Source: Palleniella muris
Lineage (GTDB): Bacteria > Bacteroidota > Bacteroidia > Bacteroidales > Bacteroidaceae
Direction of reading: 5' to 3'
NCBI RefSeq assembly: GCF_004792655.1
Contig: NZ_SRZC01000016.1
Span: 1-64,000, forward strand
Length of the DNA: 64,000 bases
Part shown: positions 57,534-64,000 of the stretch, in pieces
Layout of the letters: each line of letters begins with the position of its first letter
Position numbering within the stretch: position 1 is the stretch's first letter
The notes under the pieces: model-generated
What the model was told of the DNA's origin: nothing
Database searches by the model: none
What the model saw: only the letters and a program-made list of their open reading frames with translations
Made by a program: the position numbers and the translations under genes

Positions 57534-57622
57534 ACATGATGTGTCATGAAAATTCATGGGACATCACGATTCGTCATGATTTTCCCCATGATACAACATG
57601 ATGCCTCATGTTAAATCATGAA
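57534..57622. repeat. 10-bp repeat tract, tract 8
   Basis: About nine CATGA-centred units with several self-complementary stretches, then a CCATAACCCATTAACCATCC leader before the next ATG. Confidence 0.85.
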
Positions 57623-57652
57623 ATAACCCTCCATAACCCATTAACCATCCCA

Positions 57653-58336
57653 ATGAAATCCAAGGAACTTACAGTCTATCTCATCCTTACAGCAGTTGTC
57701 CTGTCCCTCATGACAATCCTCAGCATGAAGGCATGCAGCAATGCCAATCCTGAAGAGAGAGCACAGGAAGAAGCCGCCACACAGGATGCCGTCATCGAGA
57801 CCGTCCGCCAGCACTCGCGGCTCTACACCGCAGAGGCGCAGAGCAAGAAGACCATGACCTACACCTCACAGAACAAGCTGTCCCTTAAAGCCCTCGGCAT
57901 AGACAAGACCATCGACCTGCCACTCGGCAAGACAGAGGCGAAGATTCCTGTCACCGTGACCTACAAGGCATACATCGACCTCGGACGGGTGGACAGCCGT
58001 AATGTACGCACCGACGGCGAGACAATACGCATAATCCTGCCCGACCCGATAATCGTGGAGACGGCATGCACCGTGGACCATGAGAACGAGTCGCAGGAGA
58101 AGCAGCTCCTCGGCAAGGGACTGACCTACGAGCAGTACCAAGAGATGGTGCGCCAGGCAAAGGAGAGCGCATGGACAGAACTCCCAGACTCAGCCCAGCA
58201 GGCAGTCATCGAGACCGCCAAGGTCTCCGCAACAGACCTCCTCATCCCACAGCTCCGTGCCCTCGGCTTCACGAAAATCGAGATTGCCTACCGCGACGAT
58301 TTCTCCCTCCGCCAGCTTGTAAGGCGCAAGGAGTGA
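57653..58336 (+). CDS. Membrane-anchored DUF4230-like protein
   Basis: A 227-residue protein with a single N-terminal membrane helix (about 5-25) and a soluble domain, probably periplasmic, resembling DUF4230: SLKALGIDKTIDLPLGKTEA, PVTVTYKAYIDLG and LPDPIIVETACTVDHENE. Function of the family is unknown. It is the last gene before a terminator and follows the kinase with a repeat and CA-rich leader. The start is placed at MKSKELTVYL; the frame upstream of it is repeat DNA. Confidence 0.7.
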   Translation: MKSKELTVYLILTAVVLSLMTILSMKACSNANPEERAQEEAATQDAVIETVRQHSRLYTAEAQSKKTMTYTSQNKLSLKALGIDKTIDLPLGKTEAKIPVTVTYKAYIDLGRVDSRNVRTDGETIRIILPDPIIVETACTVDHENESQEKQLLGKGLTYEQYQEMVRQAKESAWTELPDSAQQAVIETAKVSATDLLIPQLRALGFTKIEIAYRDDFSLRQLVRRKE

Positions 58337-58366
58337 TAAGGTTAGCGTTAATTATTGAGATTAATC

Positions 58367-58403
58367 AAATCATCAGGTTGACACGTGTCAATTTGATGAT
58401 TTT
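58367..58403 (+). terminator. Terminator behind the DUF4230-like gene
   Basis: AAATCATCA and TGATGATTT arms with an inner TTGACAC/GTGTCAA palindrome, then a T-rich run. Confidence 0.88.
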
Positions 58404-58540
58404 CTTGTTTTTTACATGGAAAAAGTTATAAATTGTCATAAATCGAATCAATAAAGGTTAATAACAAAAATATGCGGTAAAAATGTGTTAAAAATATTAG
58501 TGACAGATACATTTGATATTTATATTTACCAGTTTTTTTA

Positions 58541-58548
58541 TAATTTTG
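58541..58548 (+). promoter_or_regulatory. -7 box of the envelope operon promoter
   Basis: TAATTTTG followed by CACC. The first ATG of the gene is 79 bp downstream. Confidence 0.65.
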
Positions 58549-58626
58549 CACCCCAAAAGAGAATAGATAATATTTATTAACAACTAAATTTTAACAGTTA
58601 TCAAACGTATTAGACGCATATTACCT

Positions 58627-59802
58627 ATGCTGTGCCTATTGTGTGCAGCAAGTATGAGCTCGTATGCCCAGTGGGTGCCTGATAACAGCCGCAAACTGGA
58701 CACACTGACAGTTGCCGACCGCCTGTCGTTTCGCACCAACGGTGTGGACTGGCTCTTGATGGTGCCTAATATCGGCATCGAGTATGACATTGCCAACAAC
58801 AAGAACTGGAACCGCTGGTCTGTTGGTGTCAATGTCCGTTATAAGTGGGCTACCTCTCACACGTTTGTGCCAAATCATACGTTCGACCTCTTCGAGACGA
58901 AGCTGGAGTTCCGTAATTATTGGCGCACACGTCGTATCAACGGTAGCAGTGTGAAGGCGCACAGCCGCATTTGGGACAAGGCTATGTCACAGCGCAGGTA
59001 TGAGCAGAAGCATCCGCTCACGACCTACTACCGTGGCTTGTTCGTCTCCTATGCCAACTATAATTTCCGTTTCGGACCGGGTTATGAAGGCTATGACGGT
59101 CAGGCTGTGATGTTCGGCGGTGTTTACGGCATCCAGCGTCCTCTGTACCGCTTCCGCCGTGGTTCGAGCATCGACCTTGAGCTTGGTGTGGGTGTCGGAT
59201 TGGCACTGTACAAGTACAGGAAATACGATGTGGACCAGGAGCGCAACAGGATCAACTACATAAAGACTGTCGGCTGGAAGGATTTGAAGATTCTCCCTAT
59301 TGTCAACGAACTCCGTGCAGGACTTGTCTACCGTCTTGGCAAGAAGGCAGGACACCACAAGTACCGCTTCCGCTATGACGTGGACCTGAAGTATGCATAT
59401 CAGGTTGACAGTCTGCGTGATGAGCGCATTGCACAGGCTTACCGTGACTCTATTGCCACAAGCCAGTACAAGTTGGTTAGCGGCTACTATATGGAGCAGC
59501 TTGACTCTATCGTGAAGAAGAACCCTGAGGCAGCAAAGAGTGACGCCGAGATTCAGAAGAAGGAGCGCGAACTGCTTAAGAAGCAGGCAAAGAGCCAGGC
59601 AAAGGAGCAGGCTGCCAAGGAGCGCGCCGAGAAGAAGCAGGCGCGTGCAGAAAAGAAGGCCTCCGAGCAGGATGCCATGGCAAAGGACAAGAAAGCCCTT
59701 GAAAAGGAGAAGAAGTCCGAAGCCAAGAAGCAGAAGGCTCTCGAGAAAGAGAAGAAGTCTGCTGAGAAGAAAAAGCGTAAATCCTCCGGAAAGAAGGACT
59801 GA
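58627..59802 (+). CDS. DUF3575-like outer-membrane barrel with a long Lys/Glu-rich tail
   Basis: A 391-residue exported protein. After SYA-QWV comes a beta-barrel-like domain (about 30-260; LLMVPNIGIEYDIANNKNWN, FVSYANYNFRFGPGYEGYDG, ELGVGVGLALYKYRKY) like DUF3575. The last 100 residues are almost only K, E, A, Q and S in a predicted long helix. From ATG 58627 the signal peptide lacks positive charge. The frame is open back to 58588 and would add I-L-T-V-I-K-R-I-R-R before L-P-M, a proper n-region, but would need an ATT start. It opens an operon of envelope proteins. The charged tail may reach across the periplasm or bind the cell wall. Confidence 0.78.
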   Translation: MLCLLCAASMSSYAQWVPDNSRKLDTLTVADRLSFRTNGVDWLLMVPNIGIEYDIANNKNWNRWSVGVNVRYKWATSHTFVPNHTFDLFETKLEFRNYWRTRRINGSSVKAHSRIWDKAMSQRRYEQKHPLTTYYRGLFVSYANYNFRFGPGYEGYDGQAVMFGGVYGIQRPLYRFRRGSSIDLELGVGVGLALYKYRKYDVDQERNRINYIKTVGWKDLKILPIVNELRAGLVYRLGKKAGHHKYRFRYDVDLKYAYQVDSLRDERIAQAYRDSIATSQYKLVSGYYMEQLDSIVKKNPEAAKSDAEIQKKERELLKKQAKSQAKEQAAKERAEKKQARAEKKASEQDAMAKDKKALEKEKKSEAKKQKALEKEKKSAEKKKRKSSGKKD

Positions 59803-59931
59803 TAAGGTAGCAAACCGAGGTACAGCATGCCGGAACGTTCCCGAAAAGGGACATGCCGGTGTGCCGCACCTTCGTTTTAAGATATAGTACAGACAATACG
59901 TAATCAGAGTATTTCCCTTATTTAATTCACA

Positions 59932-60471
59932 ATGCGAAAACTTTTAATAACAATAATATCGGTTATATCCTTTGCCGCGAACTCCGGAGCACAGACGGTA
60001 GCGGTCAACAGTGATTTGGTCATGGACGCACTCCAGACACCGTCCCTCGGCTTAGAGTTCACGACAGGCAACAGCACGACCCTGTCCCTCAACGCCATGG
60101 GAAACTACAAGCCATGGGGCGCAGACATGAAAATGATAGCCATACAGCCGGAATGGAGATACTATCTCTCACGCCGTGCCATGTCCCGCCACTTCATCGG
60201 CCTATGCCTTCCTTTCGGAACATACAAGGTGACAGGCACCGACAAGGTCTATGACGGCTACGGTGTGGGCGTAGGTGTGACATTCGGCTATGTCCTGAGT
60301 CTCTCACGCCGCTGGAACATCGACTTCCATGCCGGTGTGCAGAACTTCTTCTACAAGCAGAAGGAACTGTTCAAGACAGAGGACCCGACAGAGCTTATCA
60401 CCGACAATTCAAGAGGATCTTATTTCCTGCCAACAAGAATAGGTATTTCCATCGCATATATTTTAGACTAA
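59932..60471 (+). CDS. DUF3575-family exported protein
   Basis: A 179-residue protein with a signal peptide ending SGA-QTV and a small beta-barrel-like body (ALQTPSLGLEFTTGNSTTLS, WGADMKMIAIQPEWRYYLSR, GVGVGVTFGYVLSLSRRWNI). DUF3575 proteins occur beside OmpA-like and fimbrial assembly genes in Bacteroidetes. The stop codon is directly followed by the ATG of the next gene, so translation is coupled. Function unknown. Confidence 0.82.
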   Translation: MRKLLITIISVISFAANSGAQTVAVNSDLVMDALQTPSLGLEFTTGNSTTLSLNAMGNYKPWGADMKMIAIQPEWRYYLSRRAMSRHFIGLCLPFGTYKVTGTDKVYDGYGVGVGVTFGYVLSLSRRWNIDFHAGVQNFFYKQKELFKTEDPTELITDNSRGSYFLPTRIGISIAYILD

Positions 60472-62949
60472 ATGCAGAAGACAATTTACATATTCATCGC
60501 ATTCCTGCTGTGCATGGCGACAAGCGCCACTGCCCAGGATGAGCGCCTGACAGCCAACTTTCAGGTGCAGGGACGCCACGGCACGAAAGGCACGCCTGCT
60601 GTGTACCCTACTTCTTATGCCGTATTCAAGACCGTGAAAAAAGCCAAGGACGTGATGGACAAGCTGCAGGCTGCCATTATAACCGACGGATACCCCGGTG
60701 GTCCTGAGTATGACAATGCTCTCGTGAAATACAACGTGCGCTTCAAACGCGCAAAGGCGAACGGTACGTTCAATGTACGCGCATATCCCGGACAGTGCGT
60801 CCTTGTCTATGTCAACGAGCAGTCCTTCCAAATCTTCGAGATAAAGGACGGCAAGACCGACTATAACGAGGTTGTAGAGTTCAAGATGGACGGCATGCAC
60901 ACTCTTGACAATGTCAATGTCGATGGTAACCGCAAGAAGATGCATATCCCGTTCATTGTCGACGGAGGTGACGACGACGGCGTGAACATGGCTGTGCACA
61001 TCTCTTTCGACCTTCCTGAGGGAATCACCGGCAAGGACACCCGCGTCTTCGTACAGCCGATGGCTATCGACTGCCAGACAGAGGACACCGTGAACTATGT
61101 CACACCTCTTGTCTATGCCGGAAGAAGATACCACCGCCTGCAGGACCGCCGCATGAACTTCGACTTCTACAAGAACGAGCCGGAGGTAATCGCACAGGGC
61201 TTCGTGAAAGGACGCCCGCTGCTTGACGGACAGTCACTGCATGTGGACACCATCGTTATGTACAAGAAGAAGGACCCGAACAAGGACTACAAGATTTTCT
61301 GTGACATCCTTGTCGAGGACTACACACACAGCTACATGCGCCTCAATACCGTAGGCTCATGCAACAAGCGCAAGATGTTCAAGTTCCTTAACCTGAAAGG
61401 CGTCTCTGCCGACATGCCACTTGAGGAATTCCGCATCGATGCGGAGGAGACCATGCGGGCAGTGCCGCGAGACCTTAAGCTGAACTTCGTTGTCGGAAAG
61501 TCAGAGCTTACAGCTGACTCTCTGAACGATGTGCGCCTCGAGATGCTTATCAAGGAGATGAAGGAGTACGGCGAACAGCTCATGCGAGTGGAGATCGAGG
61601 CTTACTCATCACCTGACGGTGGCTACGAGAAGAACCTCAAGCTCGCACAGGACCGCGGACGTGTCGCCATGAACCTCGTGATGCGAGGACTCGGACGCGC
61701 CGACGTTACCAAAGGTCTGAAGACAAGGGTCTACACTTGGGATGAGGTCGCTGCCGAGCTTGAGAACAAGGGCAAGAAGGAACTCGCCGACAGCGTGCGC
61801 GAAATCATTGCGTCAGGCGCCAAGTACCCAATCGTCAAAGTGGGTGAGCTGCAGGGCTTCACCGACCATATCCTCCCTGTTCTTGAAAGCATGCGTTCCA
61901 TGCGCTGCGTATATAAATATGAGCAGATGCACATCATGAACTCTGATGAGGTTCTTGACTACTATGCAAAGAACAAGAAGAAGCTCATTGCCGGCGACAA
62001 GTCTGTCAACCTCTCCGACGGTGACTACTACAATCTCTTCGCAAGCGTAAAGGACTCCTTGGAGCAGGACACAATCACAATGCTCGCATACCGCCACATG
62101 GTGTCACAGCCTAACTACGAGAAGCTGAAGTTCTCACAGTATGTCGCAAACCGTATGGCAATCATGCAGCTCCGCCAGGGACACCCAAGCACCGAGACTC
62201 TCGCCGCTTTCGTCGACACAACAAGCAACCGTGTCACAGAAGCCTATCTCGGAAACAACCGCGAGGCACGCGAGAGAGTGCAGATGAACCGTCGCCAGAT
62301 ACTCATCAACCACATCCTTGCATACTACCAGCTCGAGAAGCGCGACTCAGCATCACGCCTGCTGCAGTTCTGGTTCCCGACAGCTACCGACAAGGAAGTC
62401 GTGGCACTGCGCAACTATGTCAACTTCAAGAAGAACTTCCTGAAATACTACAGCGGCAAGCTCTCCGCCGAGGAGGCTGCCGAATACAAGAAGACAGAGG
62501 AGTTTGTCCTCAACTCTTCAGTATCAAACAGGGCTGTCCTCTATACCGAAGGCCGCCAGTTCATGGGCAAGAGCGATGCCGAATGCCGCGAGCAAATCAT
62601 GAAGCTGGCTGACAGCGATGCCAAGAAATGGTATCTCCTCGCCATCCTCGAGGCAGACAAGGAGGCAAAGCGCAATGTGACGGACAAGAACTACATCCCT
62701 CTCTATCTCGCACTCTTCTACAAGAGCTTCACCATTGACCCTGCTCTCCGCCTGACATACTTCACCGACGGACAGGTCAGCGACTCGCTGAGAGACAAGT
62801 ACAAGTACCGCAAGCGTGACATCCCTAAGTACAATGAACTGCTTGACGAGTTCCTCGGAAAAGGCAAGCCTGCCGATTATGAGGAGGAACTGAGTGGTGA
62901 CGACCTTGATGAGGACACCGATGTTAAGGATAAGAATGTGGAACAATAA
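60472..62949 (+). CDS. Large OmpA-like exported protein
   Basis: An 825-residue exported protein. The signal peptide ends ATA-QDE. The N-terminal half (to about 330) is beta-rich and of unknown family. Residues about 340-420 resemble an OmpA-type peptidoglycan-binding fold (LKLNFVVGKSELTADSLNDV, VEIEAYSSPDGGYEKNLKLA, then an Arg-containing helix). The rest is helical, possibly TPR-like (about 500-790), with an acidic end. The domain suggests anchoring to the cell wall. Neighbouring DUF3575 and barrel proteins suggest one surface complex; no fimbrillin gene is visible in the window. Confidence 0.8.
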   Translation: MQKTIYIFIAFLLCMATSATAQDERLTANFQVQGRHGTKGTPAVYPTSYAVFKTVKKAKDVMDKLQAAIITDGYPGGPEYDNALVKYNVRFKRAKANGTFNVRAYPGQCVLVYVNEQSFQIFEIKDGKTDYNEVVEFKMDGMHTLDNVNVDGNRKKMHIPFIVDGGDDDGVNMAVHISFDLPEGITGKDTRVFVQPMAIDCQTEDTVNYVTPLVYAGRRYHRLQDRRMNFDFYKNEPEVIAQGFVKGRPLLDGQSLHVDTIVMYKKKDPNKDYKIFCDILVEDYTHSYMRLNTVGSCNKRKMFKFLNLKGVSADMPLEEFRIDAEETMRAVPRDLKLNFVVGKSELTADSLNDVRLEMLIKEMKEYGEQLMRVEIEAYSSPDGGYEKNLKLAQDRGRVAMNLVMRGLGRADVTKGLKTRVYTWDEVAAELENKGKKELADSVREIIASGAKYPIVKVGELQGFTDHILPVLESMRSMRCVYKYEQMHIMNSDEVLDYYAKNKKKLIAGDKSVNLSDGDYYNLFASVKDSLEQDTITMLAYRHMVSQPNYEKLKFSQYVANRMAIMQLRQGHPSTETLAAFVDTTSNRVTEAYLGNNREARERVQMNRRQILINHILAYYQLEKRDSASRLLQFWFPTATDKEVVALRNYVNFKKNFLKYYSGKLSAEEAAEYKKTEEFVLNSSVSNRAVLYTEGRQFMGKSDAECREQIMKLADSDAKKWYLLAILEADKEAKRNVTDKNYIPLYLALFYKSFTIDPALRLTYFTDGQVSDSLRDKYKYRKRDIPKYNELLDEFLGKGKPADYEEELSGDDLDEDTDVKDKNVEQ

Positions 62950-62962
62950 AAAGTTAGAGGTA

Positions 62963-64000
62963 ATGAAGAAAATCAGCACGATAATATTCCTGATGCTCTG
63001 CGTCATGGCTACGCAGAAAGCAGTGGCATTCAACTATGCCGCCATACCTGACTCTATCGCTCCGGACCCGGAGGACGAGGATTATTACCTCGACACGATC
63101 ACGAAGACTCCTAAGCGACTGGCTACACGACGTAACGTCATGGACTTCTCGCTGGAGTCACGCTATCGCCCGAAGCATAACGAGTTCACAAAGAAATGGT
63201 ACGACCACATGTACGTAAAGGCAGGTGCGGGTTTGATGGGTTTCGTTCCGACATCCGGCAACTACAAGCTCAACACTCTCGCCACGGTGCATGGCTCTTT
63301 GGGCAAGACCCTTGACATCTACAACACAATACGTCTTTCCCTTGAGTATGGTTCCGGATATGAGAAGTACAGCCGCAGCCATTTTAATTCACTGCGCGGA
63401 TCATTGGAGTACCTGTTCAATGTGTCTGCCTTCTCAAGAGGCTACAACCCGGCACGCCCGTTTGAGATGCAGCTCCTCTTCGGTGCAGGTGCATACTGCA
63501 CAAACATCATGCACGACTCCCAACCGACACGCATCTCTCCTGAGGTACACACCGGATTCCAGTTCAAGTTCCTGTCAGGACCTTACGGACATTTCACCGT
63601 TGAGCCTTATGTTGGCGTAACAGCGGACAAGATGGACTTTTCACCGGACAACTGGCGCAAGTACGATGTGTTCTACGGAGTGAACCTCAGTATCGTACAC
63701 AGCTTCACGAACAACTTCTCGCCTAAGCAGCGTCACGACAGTCTCATGTACAACCCATGGTTCTTCGAGGCAGGCATGGGACCGATGGTGACTTTCCGCA
63801 AGAACAGTCCGATAGATGCCCTGCCGGCAAGCCATACAGCAGGACTCCAGATGCAGTGGTCTGTGGGCAAGTGGATTTCCAGCACTGTCGGTGTAAGGCT
63901 TTCCGCACACATGGCATCCAACCGCATCCAGGAGGGAGCCGGCAAAAACGGGTTCCGACGCAACTTCTATGAGGCTACCTGTGGAGGAAACGTCGAAGGT
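62963..64000 (+). CDS. Outer-membrane beta-barrel protein, cut by the window end
   Basis: An open frame of 346 codons from ATG 62963 runs off the end. It starts MKKISTIIFLMLCVMATQKA, a signal peptide ending near AVA-FNY. An acidic linker (APDPEDEDYYLDTITKTPKR) and strands alternating polar and aromatic residues follow (YVKAGAGLMGFVPTSGNYKL, MQLLFGAGAYCTN, FTVEPYVGVTADK, WSVGKWISSTVGVRL). It begins 13 bp after the OmpA-like gene and belongs to the same operon. Its role is unknown. Confidence 0.85.
   Translation, partial: MKKISTIIFLMLCVMATQKAVAFNYAAIPDSIAPDPEDEDYYLDTITKTPKRLATRRNVMDFSLESRYRPKHNEFTKKWYDHMYVKAGAGLMGFVPTSGNYKLNTLATVHGSLGKTLDIYNTIRLSLEYGSGYEKYSRSHFNSLRGSLEYLFNVSAFSRGYNPARPFEMQLLFGAGAYCTNIMHDSQPTRISPEVHTGFQFKFLSGPYGHFTVEPYVGVTADKMDFSPDNWRKYDVFYGVNLSIVHSFTNNFSPKQRHDSLMYNPWFFEAGMGPMVTFRKNSPIDALPASHTAGLQMQWSVGKWISSTVGVRLSAHMASNRIQEGAGKNGFRRNFYEATCGGNVEG

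Noticed and set aside
58380..58393. TTGACACGTGTCAA considered as a fourth parS site
   Set aside because: It lacks the TGTTNCACGTGNAACA context and forms the inner stem of a terminator hairpin.
1..64000. tRNA, rRNA or tmRNA genes
   Set aside because: No cloverleaf-like stretch with a T-loop GGTTCGAATCC-type sequence was found in any gap on either strand by eye; a covariance-model search would be decisive.

Overview
The window looks like chromosomal DNA of a Prevotella-type member of the Bacteroidales. The evidence is Bacteroidetes promoters (TTTG about 20 bp upstream of TAnnTTTG) before many genes, little Shine-Dalgarno sequence, a SusC/SusD pair, a one-protein hybrid two-component regulator, a Bacteroidetes fumarate reductase operon (cytochrome b, flavoprotein, iron-sulfur), and many exported proteins with Gln after the signal-peptide cleavage site. 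No tRNA, rRNA, CRISPR array, integrase or transposase gene was seen.

Layout. 0.3-3.0 kb: mutS. 3.1-10.0 kb: fructan locus with a fructose-type hybrid sensor/regulator and a divergent GH32 hydrolase, MFS sugar permease and PfkB kinase operon. 10.2-12.3 kb: MITE-like element, then a 33-residue membrane peptide, an HU-like protein, an M15 peptidase and an RteC-like protein. 12.3-13.1 kb: gene-free stretch with DnaA-box-like sites, AT-rich DNA and a promoter segment that duplicates the one before mutS. 13.1-19.9 kb: cobalamin riboswitch followed by a BtuB-like receptor, a BtuG-like propeller and a large protein with a BtuH-like (DUF4465) domain. 20.0-24.9 kb: SusD and SusC. Their promoter carries the same 36-bp two-part operator as the GH32 promoter, at exactly the same distance from the -7 box, so I infer that the fructose regulator controls both. 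25.4-28.9 kb: three glycosyltransferases. 28.9-32.3 kb: glutaminyl cyclase, a C26-M19 fusion hydrolase and an Lrp regulator. 32.5-35.5 kb: PolA with a ruined proofreading site. 35.9-37.9 kb: polyprenyl diphosphate synthase, a second MITE-like copy and a HigBA locus with a dead toxin. 38.0-44.4 kb: deoC, dtd, uvrC, apt, mnmG, with two parS sites (a third lies inside polA). 44.9-48.5 kb: fumarate reductase/succinate dehydrogenase. 48.7-58.3 kb: BASS-type transporter, then a sugar-acid operon (DapA-family aldolase, SSS transporter, iron alcohol dehydrogenase, double esterase, PdxA-like dehydrogenase, DUF1537 kinase) and a DUF4230-like protein. 58.6 kb to the end: a cell-envelope operon of beta-barrel and OmpA-like proteins.

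The most unusual property is the intergenic DNA. Several families of short tandem repeats with fixed periods fill the gaps: 9 bp (TGWCARTAN), 10 bp (CATGATGNNN), 22 bp (palindromic, GTTACCTTT core) and 8 bp. They are commonly followed by a G-poor CA-rich leader (AACCCACAACC-like) directly before the start codon. The same kind of repeat has entered coding sequence in mnmG, the BASS transporter and the end of a glycosyltransferase gene. Together with three parS sites and a candidate origin-like region, this makes the non-coding DNA the part most worth following up.
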